Shown here: in pieces, positions 37,273 to 47,271 of the stretch | How the letters are laid out: the number at the start of each line of letters is the position of its first letter | Numbering within the stretch: position 1 is the stretch's first letter | DNA from: Bradyrhizobium sp. 132 | GTDB lineage: Bacteria; Pseudomonadota; Alphaproteobacteria; Rhizobiales; Xanthobacteraceae | Assembly (NCBI RefSeq): GCF_023074185.1 | Contig: NZ_JADPKY010000028.1 | Coordinates: 1-57,838 of the forward strand | Direction: 5' to 3' | DNA length: 57,838 nt | Translations under genes and position numbers: made by a program | The notes under the pieces: model-generated | What the model was told of the DNA's origin: nothing | The model's database searches: none | Seen by the model: only the letters and a program-made list of their open reading frames with translations

Positions 37273-37310
37273 CCAGGTGCACGGGCGAGGGGAGCGGAAG
37301 GGAGTCGCGT

Positions 37311-38147
37311 GTGAATCTAGGTCTACCAGATGACAACGCGGTCGCAGCTAAATCGTCGGAAACGGACCCTCGTGGTCCAATTCACGCCGATGGAGCGGGC
37401 CGTCCGCTGCGTGAGCGGAAGACGCTGGTATTGACCGGGGCATCGCGCGGTATCGGTCGCGCCACGGGAAGATTGTTTTCGGAAGCCGGTTGGCGCATCA
37501 TTTCTTGCGCGCGCCAACCATTCGACGCGGTGCGCTGCCCATGGGACTCAGAGGGGGATAGCTATATCGAAGTCGACCTGAGCGATCATCGGACGCTACC
37601 GCGCGTGATTGCTCAGATAAAGGAGCGCCTTGCCGGCGCACCGCTGCAGGGACTGATAAACAATGCCGGAAACTCACCAAAAACGCCAAACGGTGCCCGG
37701 CTCACGTCGCTGGCGACCTCAGTCGATACCTGGATGAGCGTGTTCCACCTGAATCTGGTGGCGCCGATCCTGCTCGCGCAAGGTCTGTTCGATGAGCTAA
37801 AAGCGGCCTCAGGCTCGATCGTCAATGTGACTTCGATCGCCGGTGCGCGGGTGCATCCATTTGCAGGCACGGCATATGCCACGTCGAAAGCTGCGCTCGC
37901 TTGTCTCACGCGCGAAATGGCGCACGACTACGCCTCACATGGCATTCGCGTCAATGCGATCGCGCCCGGCGAAATCAAGACGGACATTTTGTCGCCTGAC
38001 ACGGAAGCGCATCTTGTGCCAAAGATCCCACTACGCCGGGTGGGTACACCCGAAGAGGTCGCCAAGGTCATTTTCTTCCTATGTTCAGATGCGGCAAGTT
38101 ATGTCACTGGCGCCGAAGTGCCGATCAATGGCGGGCAACACTTGTGA
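37311..38147 (+). CDS. fixR: FixR, short-chain dehydrogenase/reductase family
   Basis: A 278-residue SDR protein of unknown substrate, co-transcribed with nifA. Start at GTG 37311 (V-N-L-G-L-P-D-D-N) because AGGGAG precedes it and the promoter lies 38 bp upstream; the frame is open further left but that part is not FixR-like. Cofactor motif LTGASRGIGRATGRLFSEAG, then GLINNAGNSPKTP, the serine in NVTSIAGARVHPFAG, and the catalytic pair in YATSKAALACLTR. It ends GAEVPINGGQHL. FixR is not essential for fixation in B. japonicum as far as is known. Confidence 0.93.
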   Translation: MNLGLPDDNAVAAKSSETDPRGPIHADGAGRPLRERKTLVLTGASRGIGRATGRLFSEAGWRIISCARQPFDAVRCPWDSEGDSYIEVDLSDHRTLPRVIAQIKERLAGAPLQGLINNAGNSPKTPNGARLTSLATSVDTWMSVFHLNLVAPILLAQGLFDELKAASGSIVNVTSIAGARVHPFAGTAYATSKAALACLTREMAHDYASHGIRVNAIAPGEIKTDILSPDTEAHLVPKIPLRRVGTPEEVAKVIFFLCSDAASYVTGAEVPINGGQHL

Positions 38148-38407
38148 GTGAATCCGTCCCTGGCGAACCCGGCTAACTGAGCTTTATCGATGGAAGCCAT
38201 GTTGGCCGGGCGAATCCGCGCAGCGAGTTGGAAAGAATAAAGCGCAAAATCTAGTCACTGTAAGTGCTGCCGGCGTGCCATGAAGAGCCGTCATCTCTCG
38301 CCCCCGCCCTGAGAGCTGGATGTCAGATCGAGGCAGGCATGCAACACGAGTCTAACAAGTCCGATCGAGGTGATGGGGAGGACCAAGAAAGGAACGGAGA
38401 AGTCACT

Positions 38408-40165
38408 ATGCTGGACAGCGTTTCCCCGCGCGAAACACCAAACTCAACCTCCGGCGCGGCCCCTTCCGCTTCTATTCTGCCATCGCAAGAGAAATCGCTA
38501 AGCACGATCTTTGAAATAGCGCACACGCTCACCGCCGTATGCCGGCTCGAAGCCAAGCTGGCGAGCGTCATCGAGCGTCTGCCATCGCTCGTGCAGATGC
38601 GGCGCGGCATCGTATGCCTGTTCGAACATGACGGGGTGCCCGAGATCATCGTAGACGGCGGGCGGAGCGAAGGGCGCGACGCGCGTTGCGGGGGGCGCTT
38701 GCCGCAAGGAGCAATTGATCAAATTGTGGCGACGGGGCGGCCGCTCATCGTCGAGAACGTAGCGCTGCATTCGATCTTCAGTTCTTCGGACGTCGAGATG
38801 CTAGACGCTGCCGGTAACACGTGCGTTGCCTTCATCGGCGTGCCCATAGAGATTGACGAGAAAGTTGTGGGTACGCTGAGCATCGACCGCGTCGAAGACA
38901 ACGAGACGCATGCGCAGCTCGAGGACGACCTCCGCCTGGTGACGATGGTCGCAAGCCTTCTGGGCCAGACGGCGAAGCTGCATTGCACCTTTGTGCGCGA
39001 CCGCGGGCGGCTTATGGACGAGGAGTTCGGGCCGCAGAAGCAGCCGTCGTCCGAGCTCAAGCCTCATGGGCGGGAGCGTAAGAAGGTCCAAGTCGAGGGA
39101 ATTATCGGCGACAGTCCGGCGCTGCGCGCGATGCTTGAGAAGATCGAGCTGATCGCAAAATCGAATAGCACAGTTCTGTTGCGTGGCGAATCGGGTACCG
39201 GCAAAGAGCTGGTAGCGAAGGCTATTCACGAGCGTTCAGCGCGCGCCAAACGCCCCTTTATCAAGCTGAATTGCGCAGCCCTCACCGAGACGGTGCTGGA
39301 ATCCGAATTGTTCGGTCACGAGAAAGGGGCGTTTACGGGCGCATTCAACGCGCGCAAGGGTCGCTTCGAACTCGCGGACAAGGGAACGTTGTTTCTGGAT
39401 GAGATTGGCGAGATCTCGGCGTCGTTCCAGGCGAAACTCCTGCGCGTGCTTCAGGAGCAGGAGTTTGAGCGGGTGGGCGGCAATCAGACGATCAAAGTCG
39501 ACGTCCGCGTGATTGCTGCCACGAACAAGAATCTTGAAGAGGCGGTGGCAAGGAAGGAGTTTCGTGCCGATCTCTATTATCGCATTAGCGTGGTTCCTCT
39601 GCTACTGCCGCCGCTGCGCGAAAGACGCACTGATATTCCGCTTCTCGCCGCTCGATTCTTGAAGAACTTCAACAATGAGAACGGCCGTGCTCTGGTCTTC
39701 GAGTCAAGTGCGATTGACGTTCTTATGAATTGCGGATTTCCCGGGAATGTCCGTGAGCTGGAGAACTGTGTGCAGCGGACCGCGACCCTGGCGCACGGAT
39801 CGTCGATCGCAAGAGACGATTTTGCCTGCCGGCACGGGCAATGCCTGTCGGCCACGCTATGGAAGTGCGGGCCGGAGCAAGTGGCGCGACAGCCGAGCCC
39901 GATAATCTCACTTCCCGCGAGGCTGAGCATGCCGCCGACACAAGCTGTGGCACACGTTCAGCCGGTCGGTAGCGAACTGACGCCGCTAGAGCCACCCGGC
40001 CGACCCAACATAGGTGCCGCCAAGGTCACAGATCGCGAGCGCGTAGTCGCAGCGATGGAAAGGTCCGGGTGGGTACAGGCAAAGGCGGCGCGCTTGCTTG
40101 GACTGACGCCGCGCCAGATTGGATATGCCTTGAGAAGGCACCGTATCGAGATCAAGCGCTTCTGA
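38408..40165 (+). CDS. nifA: NifA, sigma-54 enhancer-binding activator of nitrogen fixation
   Basis: A 585-residue activator. I start at [13 protein letters not shown] (38408), about 10 bp after GGAACGGAG; the frame is open 48 codons more. An N-terminal GAF domain spans about residues 30-180. The AAA+ domain has Walker [15 protein letters not shown], the sigma-54 loop [16 protein letters not shown], Walker [11 protein letters not shown] and [20 protein letters not shown]. The redox-sensing cysteines of oxygen-sensitive rhizobial NifA are present as C-x11-C-x19-C-x4-C ([14 protein letters not shown] through FACRHGQC). The C-terminal helix-turn-helix is [20 protein letters not shown]. It follows fixR by 260 bp in the same transcript. 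Confidence 0.97.
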   Translation: MLDSVSPRETPNSTSGAAPSASILPSQEKSLSTIFEIAHTLTAVCRLEAKLASVIERLPSLVQMRRGIVCLFEHDGVPEIIVDGGRSEGRDARCGGRLPQGAIDQIVATGRPLIVENVALHSIFSSSDVEMLDAAGNTCVAFIGVPIEIDEKVVGTLSIDRVEDNETHAQLEDDLRLVTMVASLLGQTAKLHCTFVRDRGRLMDEEFGPQKQPSSELKPHGRERKKVQVEGIIGDSPALRAMLEKIELIAKSNSTVLLRGESGTGKELVAKAIHERSARAKRPFIKLNCAALTETVLESELFGHEKGAFTGAFNARKGRFELADKGTLFLDEIGEISASFQAKLLRVLQEQEFERVGGNQTIKVDVRVIAATNKNLEEAVARKEFRADLYYRISVVPLLLPPLRERRTDIPLLAARFLKNFNNENGRALVFESSAIDVLMNCGFPGNVRELENCVQRTATLAHGSSIARDDFACRHGQCLSATLWKCGPEQVARQPSPIISLPARLSMPPTQAVAHVQPVGSELTPLEPPGRPNIGAAKVTDRERVVAAMERSGWVQAKAARLLGLTPRQIGYALRRHRIEIKRF

Positions 40166-40518
40166 ATAAAGAGTCGGCTCGCGTCTCTCTCGATCGCCGG
40201 GCGCGGTAGGAGAGCGTGCGCAAGAGGCGGTACTCTGGTCCATGAAGCGGATACGAAACCGATGTGCTCTGCTTGGACGTGGCGGAGCGTAAGCCATCTT
40301 CGCGTCAGCCGCGTGCTGGTCATCGTCTGCTTGCAATGTATTCGCCCTATGAGAAATGATTAGGTGTCGAACCCGCGCAAGATCGCGGCCGGGCCGTTTA
40401 TGGCGCGACTCAGATGAGAGAGATCACGTCCCGCTTTACGCAGCTCGTCGCAGTCCCAACGGTCTCACCGTCAATCGCCAGCCGTTGCATTCCTCTCTCA
40501 TCGGCGAAGTGCCTGGGG
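40166..40518. other. nifA-fixA intergenic
   Basis: About 350 bp before the fixA promoter. No gene and no clear TGT-N10-ACA NifA site seen; TGT followed by CAA at 40363-40378 is only a near miss. Confidence 0.35.
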
Positions 40519-40535
40519 TGGTATGACAGTTGCTA
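40519..40535 (+). promoter_or_regulatory. sigma-54 (-24/-12) promoter of fixA
   Basis: TGGTATGACAGTTGCTA has GG and GC separated by exactly 10 bases with the canonical TTGCT end. The fixA ATG is about 40 bp downstream. NifA, encoded just upstream, is the expected activator. Confidence 0.85.
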
Positions 40536-40572
40536 TTCGTGGGGAGCCTGCTCAACATCTTAGGAGAAGCAT

Positions 40573-41439
40573 ATGCACAGCATCGTCTGCATCAAACAGG
40601 TCCCCGACTCCGCACAAATCCGCGTGCATCCTGTCACGAATACGATCATGCGGCAGGGCGTGCCGACGATCATCAACCCATATGATCTGTTCGCACTGGA
40701 AGCTGCGCTCGAGCTACGAGACAAGTTCGGCGGTGAAATCACTGTTTTGACAATGGGGCCGCCGTCGGCCGAAGAATCTCTCCGAAAGGCGCTGACATTC
40801 GGTGCCGATCGTGCTGTCCTGCTCACCGATCGTAGTTTCGCAGGCTCTGATACGCTGGCGACGAGTTACGCTCTGGCGTGCGCGATTCGCAATATCGGGA
40901 AGGAATATGGCCCACCAGACGTCATATTCACTGGCAAGCAGACTATCGACGGCGATACGGCGCAGGTGGGACCTGGCATTGCAAAGAGGCTCGGGGTCCA
41001 GCAGCTTACGTATGTTTCAACAATCAAAGCGTTGGACTTCAAAGCACGCACGATTGATGTGGAACGGCGCTGCGAAGGAGGAGTCCAAGTGCTGCGTTCC
41101 AACCTTCCTTGTCTCATCAGCATGTTAGAGGCAAGCAATCAAATTCGCCGCGGTGCAATGATCGACGCCCTGCGTGCGGCCCGTGCCTCCATCGTAAAAT
41201 GGAGCGCTCAAACTGCCGGCGTGGATGACATGGCCAAATGCGGTCTGAGGGGGTCGCCGACGGTCGTCAAGCGTGTCTTCGCGCCCTCCGCACGAGCGGA
41301 GAAGGCGACGTGGGTGGAAGCGGCCGAGCAGCCGGCGCAAGCGTTGATCGACGCCATGTTCAAGCGCAACCCTACGCTCGAGACGGAGCTCGCGCAGCTT
41401 GCGCGCGGTACCTCATCCGCCCAAACTAGCGGTGCGTGA
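40573..41439 (+). CDS. fixA: FixA, electron-transfer flavoprotein beta subunit
   Basis: A 288-residue ETF-beta family protein that, with FixB, FixC and FixX, delivers electrons to nitrogenase in bacteroids. Start MHSIVCIKQVPDSAQIRVHP with TAGGAG eight bases before the ATG. Characteristic parts: GVPTIINPYDLFALEAALEL, ITVLTMGPPSAEESLRKALT, GADRAVLLTDRSFAGSDTLA, DVIFTGKQTIDGDTAQVGPG and LPCLISMLEASNQIRRGAM. fixBCX are not in the window; in Bradyrhizobium fixA is known to be separated from them. Confidence 0.96.
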   Translation: MHSIVCIKQVPDSAQIRVHPVTNTIMRQGVPTIINPYDLFALEAALELRDKFGGEITVLTMGPPSAEESLRKALTFGADRAVLLTDRSFAGSDTLATSYALACAIRNIGKEYGPPDVIFTGKQTIDGDTAQVGPGIAKRLGVQQLTYVSTIKALDFKARTIDVERRCEGGVQVLRSNLPCLISMLEASNQIRRGAMIDALRAARASIVKWSAQTAGVDDMAKCGLRGSPTVVKRVFAPSARAEKATWVEAAEQPAQALIDAMFKRNPTLETELAQLARGTSSAQTSGA

Positions 41440-41714
41440 AGTCGCCGCTGATCGAGCGGAGCCAGCGACAGCCCGGGTCGTGGTCATGCATTGGCCCGAC
41501 GCTCGGTGTACCAGGCACGATTCAGGCTTTTCGACCGCTCGCTAAGAATTGGCGAGCTGCGATACACCGGTTCTTCCTATGCGAGCCGTATCGGGACGAG
41601 CCGTCGCTGGTGCTGAGTGGGAATGGCTGAGCACTACCGCAACGCTCGATTCGTTCTGTGGTCGAGCGGCGCGATGATAATGCTCGTACTTTGCGGTTAC
41701 GTGAAAAACGAGCA
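41440..41714. other. downstream of fixA, no gene
   Basis: Together with 41753-41920 this forms about 480 bp between convergent genes. It holds the strong hairpin at 41715-41752 and otherwise no recognisable feature. Confidence 0.35.
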
Positions 41715-41752
41715 GAGCTCGCGCGAGGGAGATACATCCCTCGCGCGAGCTC
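41715..41752. terminator. perfect 16-bp hairpin between convergent fixA and transporter genes
   Basis: GAGCTCGCGCGAGGGA, loop GATACA, TCCCTCGCGCGAGCTC: all 16 pairs match. It lies 276 bp after the fixA stop and about 170 bp after the stop of the leftward transporter gene. There is no T-tract on either side, so it may act as a bidirectional transcript-end stabiliser rather than an intrinsic terminator. Confidence 0.5.
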
Positions 41753-41920
41753 CACGTGCGCTGCCATGCAAACTTAACGGGCACGTCTTGAGGCTGCATG
41801 AATTCCGCAGTGGCCCGCGGCCGGCAGAGTGGCACGCGGACTACCGAGATCACCGCAAGGACCGCCACGCACCCCGCTCAGTTCAGTCTTGGACGTGAAG
41901 GTCCCCCCGTGGGCGGGCTG

Positions 41921-43270
41921 CTAACGTGTGGTAAATTGCGCGCTTACGGCCCGGTTAGACCCCTCGGGTCGCGACAGCTTCGCAACTCTGTTGGTGTTTC
42001 CCGGATAAATCCTGAGCGCGGCGATAATGCCGAGCAAAGCTGCAAACATCAACCAGAAACCCGGCGAAGCCTTGTCGTCGGTCCGATCGATCAGCCAAGT
42101 CGATGCCAGCGGCGTAAAGGTACCAAAGAGAGCTGCGGCGAGTGCGAAGGCTAAAGAAAAGCAGGTTGTACGAACGTGCTTCGGCACGATTTCGACCAAA
42201 GCGCCCAACATGGCGCCGCTGTAGGTGCCAAAGTAGAACGAGAACATCATCTCCACTAGCAGCATCTTGCCAAAGCTTGGGTCGGTCACAAGCCAAGACA
42301 ACGCCGGGTATACAGTCACCAAGGCGAGGCCGGCAATGGTCAGCAAGACCGGCTTCCGACCGATTCTGTCAGAGATCGCGCCGCCAATTGGGTTCCAGAT
42401 GAAGTTCGTCACGGCGACCAAAAGCGTCACCAAGAGCGTGTTCTGCGAGGACAGCTGCAATACGTGCTTGCCGAACGTAGGCGTGTACACTGTGACGAAA
42501 TAGAAGGTCGTGGTCGTCAGCATTGCGATCATCATGCCAAGAATGACAATGCGCCAGTTCGCAACTGTGGAGGCAAAGACCTCGCGGGCCGTTGGGTGGG
42601 TCTTCATGACCAGAAACTCCGGAGTTTCCTCCAGCGTCCGGCGCAGGAAGAAGATAAGCGGAACGATCAAGCAGCCAAGGAAGAATGGGATCCGCCAGCC
42701 CCAGGCGGCAACCATTTCGGCCGGAAGTGCTTCGCTCAAAAAATATCCGATAAGAGCCGCGACAAAGATCGCAACCTGCTGGCTCGAGGACTGAAACGAT
42801 GTGTAAAAGCCGCGGTTACCCGGAGTGGCAATCTCGGAGAGGTAGACGGAAACGCCGCCAACCTCAACGCCGGCAGAAAAGCCCTGCAACAGCCGTCCGA
42901 ACAGCACGATCGCGGGTGCGGCAATGCCGATCGTTGCATAGCCGGGACAAAAGGCGATGATGACGGTGCCAATAGCCATAATCGAAAGCGTGATGATCAG
43001 GCCTTGCCGACGGCCAATCTGGTCAATATAGGCTCCAAGCACAATCGCGCCAACAGGTCGCATCAAAGCCCCCAGCCAGAACACACCGAAGGTGTTAAGC
43101 AATGAAGCGGTTTCGCTTCCTGATGGAAAGAACGCGTTGCCGATGGCACTGGCATAGAACCCGAACAAGAAGAAGTCGAACTGCTCGAGGAAGTTGCCGC
43201 TCGTCGCACGTAAGATGGCGCCAATGCGCGGTTTGGCCTTTGACGCTTGCGCGATGGACGCTGGTGACAT
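41921..43270 (-). CDS. MHS-family (MFS) metabolite:proton symporter
   Basis: A 449-residue membrane transporter with 12 predicted helices. The N-terminal [20 protein letters not shown] is typical of the metabolite:H+ symporter group (citrate, alpha-ketoglutarate and shikimate carriers). The two MFS loops are [18 protein letters not shown] and [18 protein letters not shown]. Also seen are [20 protein letters not shown] and [20 protein letters not shown]. The substrate is probably a small organic acid (the fold resembles citrate/tricarballylate carriers), but that is inference. It is convergent with fixA. No sigma-54 or nod-type promoter was found upstream. The 7.2-8.0 kb pseudogene belongs to the same group. 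Confidence 0.88.
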   Translation of the reverse strand: MSPASIAQASKAKPRIGAILRATSGNFLEQFDFFLFGFYASAIGNAFFPSGSETASLLNTFGVFWLGALMRPVGAIVLGAYIDQIGRRQGLIITLSIMAIGTVIIAFCPGYATIGIAAPAIVLFGRLLQGFSAGVEVGGVSVYLSEIATPGNRGFYTSFQSSSQQVAIFVAALIGYFLSEALPAEMVAAWGWRIPFFLGCLIVPLIFFLRRTLEETPEFLVMKTHPTAREVFASTVANWRIVILGMMIAMLTTTTFYFVTVYTPTFGKHVLQLSSQNTLLVTLLVAVTNFIWNPIGGAISDRIGRKPVLLTIAGLALVTVYPALSWLVTDPSFGKMLLVEMMFSFYFGTYSGAMLGALVEIVPKHVRTTCFSLAFALAAALFGTFTPLASTWLIDRTDDKASPGFWLMFAALLGIIAALRIYPGNTNRVAKLSRPEGSNRAVSAQFTTR

Positions 43271-44248
43271 GGCGAGTTTCCTCTCGGTTTGAAATGGCCG
43301 GTTCCGGAGAAAATCTCACGCCAGCCGAGTGCAGTTTCATGGCCGCGAATCTGCCATCAGGGCACTATCGACCAACCCGTAAGCGCCTGACGTTTCCGGC
43401 ATATTTTCGGCAATTGCCGCAAACTCGCACAGTTTTTCGGGCGTTATTCCGCTCGCGTCGCAGGAGTGACTCTCAACCTATTGAAACCTCGGGCAATTCT
43501 CGGTGGAAAGGTTGTTGTCTGTGGCGTGGCCGAATTCCTCATTGAGCGCACCGACATGCAATGAAAAGCAAGGACGAGATGCATGGCATACGAGCGGCAG
43601 GGAAGAGCTGCCGTGAGATGTCTGCTAGAACAGCTCGCGAGCCTGCGATTGGAGCCGAGGTGCGTTAGCATCTCACCCGATGTCCAGCGATTTGGCCTCG
43701 AGTTGCTCAACTTAACCTGAGGTTTACGGAAAAGATTTGGTGAGCGTGCTGGTGATCGAGCCCGTCCGATAGCGCCGATCGCCATGCTCGGGCAAGTGCC
43801 ACGTTGTCCTTCGAAGCGAGGCGCGCCTCGTACTTCGAGGGGCGCTGCGGTCCTAATGCGGTCCAAAACCCGCGCTGAGGGGGAGGATCACAGCGGGCCT
43901 CCTCAGCGATAATGGGCTTAATCGAACAGCTTCATCTGGCTTCCACGTCGTATTAGAAACCTGGATGTTTGTCACGAATTATGACCAGGTCCAAGCAATC
44001 GGAATGTCGTGATAAGCCCTGCGCGACTGCTTGCTTGCCGGAGGCAAGGCCACGCCAGCCTCGCAACCTGATTGGCCGTAAATTTTGCACATGAGGCTCA
44101 GCCTCCGTAAGCGAGGGCTATGAACCGCCGCGAAACCATGCGGTGGCATCGGGCCAGGAGCTGGGCGGCACATCGTAATTCGATCTGACCGAGGCTTGTG
44201 CGCATTCGGAATCTGACCGCGACAAAATCCAGGTCGCATCACCTTGCC
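43271..44248. other. about 980 bp without a convincing gene
   Basis: The space between two leftward genes. Frames such as 43102-43545 plus and 43444-43866 minus have irregular composition. Upstream promoter DNA for the transporter must lie near 43300-43450; nothing diagnostic was seen. Confidence 0.35.
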
Positions 44249-46075
44249 TTATTCGACAGTTACCGATTTCGCGAGATTTCGGGGTTGGTCGACGTCCGTG
44301 CCCATCAGGATGGCCGTGTGGTAGGCCAGAAGCTGCACCGGAATCGCATAAACAATCGACGTAAACGTCGTATCCATCTCCGGCAGCACAATCGTCGCGA
44401 GTGAATCCATGGATACCTCTGCGGCTCCCCGAGCGTCCGTTATCAAGATAATCTTGCCGCCGCGTGCGGCGACCTCCTGCATGTTCGAGATGGTTTTTTC
44501 GAACACCCGGTCGCAGGGAGCAATGACGATTACGGGAACGCTCTCGTCGATTAAGGCGATCGGGCCGTGCTTGAGCTCTCCGGCCGCATAGCCCTCGGCG
44601 TGAATATAGGAGATCTCCTTCAGCTTCAGTGCCCCCTCCAGGGCCAATGGAAACGACGTGCCGCGACCAAGATATAGCACGTCACGCGATTTGGCGATGT
44701 CGCGTGCGAGCTTCTCGATCTGCGGCTCGCCGGCAAGCGCCGCGGTAACCAGCCGTGGAATTTCGATCAGCGCCCGCACGAGATCGACCTCGTCGCTCTC
44801 CGGCAATTCACCGCGCGCCTTGCCAGCAGCAACCGCAAGCGCCGCAAGGACGACCAGCTGGCATGTGAACGCCTTGGTCGAGGCAACGCCGATTTCAGGT
44901 CCGGCGAGCGTCTGCAACACTGTCCCGCTTTCGCGCGCAATGGTCGAACTCAGTACGTTCACGACAGAGAGGGTATGCAGGCCTTGCGATTTGGCATAGC
45001 GGAGCGCGGCCAGCGTATCGGCCGTCTCGCCGGACTGCGAGATGAAGATAGCAAGATCTCCCTTGCGCATCGGCGCCTCACGGTACCGAAATTCGGATGC
45101 GACATCGAGCTCGACCGGAATACGAGCCAGCCGCTCGAACCAGTACTTGCCGACATGGCCGGCGTAGCCTGCCGTACCGCAAGCCGTGATCGAGATATGT
45201 CCGATCTCGTTGAAGTCGAACGGAAGCTCCTGCGGCAGTGCCACGCTCTCGGTGGCGATATCGACGTAACGCGCCAGCGTCTGCCCGATCACCTCTGGCT
45301 GTTCGTGGATTTCCTTCGCCATGAAGTGGCGGTAGTTTGCTTTGTCGACGAGAACCGACGACGCGCCAGATTTCATCACCTCCCGGCGGACAACTGTGCC
45401 TTGTGCGTCGTAGACCACGCTGAAGTTGCGGTTGAGCACAGCCCAATCGCCGTCCTCAAGGTAGGTGATCAAGCCGGTAAGGGGCGCGAGCGCGATAGCA
45501 TCCGATCCGAGATACATTTCGCCTTCTCCATGTCCGATCGCAAGTGGTGAGCCCTTGCGCGCACCGATCATGAGGTCGTGTTGACCCTTGAACAGGATTG
45601 CAAGCGCAAACGCGCCGACTAGCCGCGGCAGCGACGCTTTTACGGCCTCCTGCGGCGAGCAGCCATCTTTCAGATAAAAGTCGATGAGATGCGTCACCAC
45701 CTCGGTGTCTGTTTCAGAGGCGAAACAGGCGCCATGCTGTTTTAGCTCCGCTCGCAGCTCGCGGAAGTTCTCAATTATGCCGTTATGGACGACTGCAACA
45801 TTGTCCGTTGCATGGGGATGAGCATTGTGCTCCGTCGGCTTGCCGTGAGTAGCCCAGCGCGTGTGCCCAATCCCGACATGGCCTGAGAGCGGATGACAGC
45901 GAACGCGTGTCTCAAGGTTCCTCAGCTTGCCCTCGGCGCGTCGAAGCTCGATATGGTTTCCTTTGAGCGTTCCGATACCCGCTGAGTCATAGCCACGATA
46001 TTCCAGTCGCTTCAGTGAATCGATCAGACGATCCGCGACCGGACCGCGCCCCAAGATGCCGACAATTCCGCACAT
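44249..46075 (-). CDS. nodM: NodM/GlmS, glucosamine-6-phosphate synthase
   Basis: A 608-residue glutamine:fructose-6-phosphate aminotransferase, full length. The N-terminal glutaminase starts with the catalytic cysteine (MCGIVGILGRGPVADRLIDS) and has GHTRWATHGKPTEHNAHPH and VVHNGIIENFRELR. Two SIS domains follow (ITACGTAGYAGHVGKYWFE, FISQSGETADTLAALRYAKS and YLGRGTSFPLALEGALKLKE). It ends QPRNLAKSVTVE, the usual C-terminus. As a symbiosis-island copy it fits NodM, boosting hexosamine for Nod-factor synthesis. I found no nod box in the 218 bp upstream, so its regulation is unclear. Confidence 0.93.
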   Translation of the reverse strand: MCGIVGILGRGPVADRLIDSLKRLEYRGYDSAGIGTLKGNHIELRRAEGKLRNLETRVRCHPLSGHVGIGHTRWATHGKPTEHNAHPHATDNVAVVHNGIIENFRELRAELKQHGACFASETDTEVVTHLIDFYLKDGCSPQEAVKASLPRLVGAFALAILFKGQHDLMIGARKGSPLAIGHGEGEMYLGSDAIALAPLTGLITYLEDGDWAVLNRNFSVVYDAQGTVVRREVMKSGASSVLVDKANYRHFMAKEIHEQPEVIGQTLARYVDIATESVALPQELPFDFNEIGHISITACGTAGYAGHVGKYWFERLARIPVELDVASEFRYREAPMRKGDLAIFISQSGETADTLAALRYAKSQGLHTLSVVNVLSSTIARESGTVLQTLAGPEIGVASTKAFTCQLVVLAALAVAAGKARGELPESDEVDLVRALIEIPRLVTAALAGEPQIEKLARDIAKSRDVLYLGRGTSFPLALEGALKLKEISYIHAEGYAAGELKHGPIALIDESVPVIVIAPCDRVFEKTISNMQEVAARGGKIILITDARGAAEVSMDSLATIVLPEMDTTFTSIVYAIPVQLLAYHTAILMGTDVDQPRNLAKSVTVE

Positions 46076-46293
46076 TTAGTCAGTTTACCTCAAGTTCAAA
46101 ACAGAGCGTCCCGCAAGGCGCGCCTGACCAATTCGCTCGCTTTAGTTATCCGCCAGTCTAGCCGTGCCTGCCCTCCATCGGGCACGCGGCACCCGGAGGT
46201 GCTCGAACTCCAAGAAAACGTGGAGCCCTGTCGAATTCGCCGGGAGATCCTAAAGCAACTGTCTGGCAATCGCACAATGAGCGCCGTCAGCAG

Positions 46294-47271
46294 TTAGCAG
46301 CTGCATGAGGCTCTCGTTTTGTCCGATGTACCCGATACGGCCAAGAAGGCCCGGTAGGTCTGGCGCATTCCATCTACAAGCCATGTCCTCGCGCGCCAGC
46401 CGAGGCTTGCGAGACGGCTGACGTCGAGCAGCTTGCGCGGCGTGCCATCGGGGCGCGACGTGTCGAAGGCAATCTCGCCGCTGTAGCCGACGACCTCGGC
46501 GACGACACGGGCGAACTCGGCGATGGTGATGTCCTCGCCTGTGCCGATATTGATCAGCTCCGGTCCCGAATAGCTCTTCATCAGGTGCACGCAGGCATCC
46601 GCCATGTCGTCAACATAAAGGAACTCGCGCCGTGGCGTGCCGGTGCCCCACACGGCGACACTCTTTGCGCCCGCGACCTTCGCCTCGTGGAAGCGGCGGA
46701 TCAGCGCGGCAACGACATGGCTCAATTCGGGATGATAATTGTCGCCGGGGCCGTAGAGATTGGTGGGCATCACGCTGATGAAGTCGCTGCCATACTGGCT
46801 GCGATAGGCTTCCGCCATCTTGATGCCGGCGATCTTGGCGATCGCATAGGGCTCGTTGGTCGGCTCCAGCGGGCCTGATAGCACCGAATTCTCGCGCAGC
46901 GGCTGTGGGGCTAGCTTCGGATAGATGCAGGACGAGCCCAAAAACATCAGCTTTTCGGCGCCGTTTTGATGCGCGGCCTGGATCACGTTCGCGGCAATCG
47001 TGATGTTGTCGTAGATGAACTCGGCCCGCAGCGTGTCGTTGGCGACGATGCCGCCGACTTTTGCGGCGGCGAGGAAGATCACATGCGGCCGCGTTTTCGC
47101 GAACCATTCGAACACGGCCGTCTGGTTGCAGAGATCGACCTCGCGCCGGTCGACCGTGACGAGCTGCACGTCCTCCCGCGCGAGCCGGCGCGCAATCGCG
47201 CTGCCGACCATACCGCGATGGCCGGCGACGTAGACGCTTTTGCCCTTCAGCTCAAACGGTGCGCTTGCCAT
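46294..47271 (-). CDS. nolK: NolK, GDP-L-fucose synthase
   Basis: A 325-residue NADPH-dependent epimerase/reductase that makes GDP-L-fucose from GDP-4-keto-6-deoxymannose. The Rossmann motif is [20 protein letters not shown]; the catalytic region has [18 protein letters not shown] and [20 protein letters not shown] (YxxxK). [20 protein letters not shown] and [20 protein letters not shown] follow, typical of the Fcl/WcaG group. Its start overlaps the end of noeL by 20 bases, so they are co-translated. It supplies the donor for NodZ. Confidence 0.94.
   Translation of the reverse strand: MASAPFELKGKSVYVAGHRGMVGSAIARRLAREDVQLVTVDRREVDLCNQTAVFEWFAKTRPHVIFLAAAKVGGIVANDTLRAEFIYDNITIAANVIQAAHQNGAEKLMFLGSSCIYPKLAPQPLRENSVLSGPLEPTNEPYAIAKIAGIKMAEAYRSQYGSDFISVMPTNLYGPGDNYHPELSHVVAALIRRFHEAKVAGAKSVAVWGTGTPRREFLYVDDMADACVHLMKSYSGPELINIGTGEDITIAEFARVVAEVVGYSGEIAFDTSRPDGTPRKLLDVSRLASLGWRARTWLVDGMRQTYRAFLAVSGTSDKTRASCSC

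Noticed and set aside
41519..41549. Possible tts box (type III secretion regulator TtsI) in GATTCAGGCTTTTCGACCGC
   Set aside because: It fits the GTCAG-CTT-TCG-AAGC pattern only with an inserted base and two mismatches, and no secretion or effector gene follows.
45078..45446. Long frame inside nodM in another register
   Set aside because: Arginine-rich shadow of the GC-rich glmS coding sequence, which is unambiguous.
46076..46293. Weak nod-box-like text upstream of nodM (ACCAATTCGCTCG on the plus strand)
   Set aside because: Lacks the ATC-N9-GAT repeats and the CAATCGATTTTACC end; nothing like the clear nod box at 25430.
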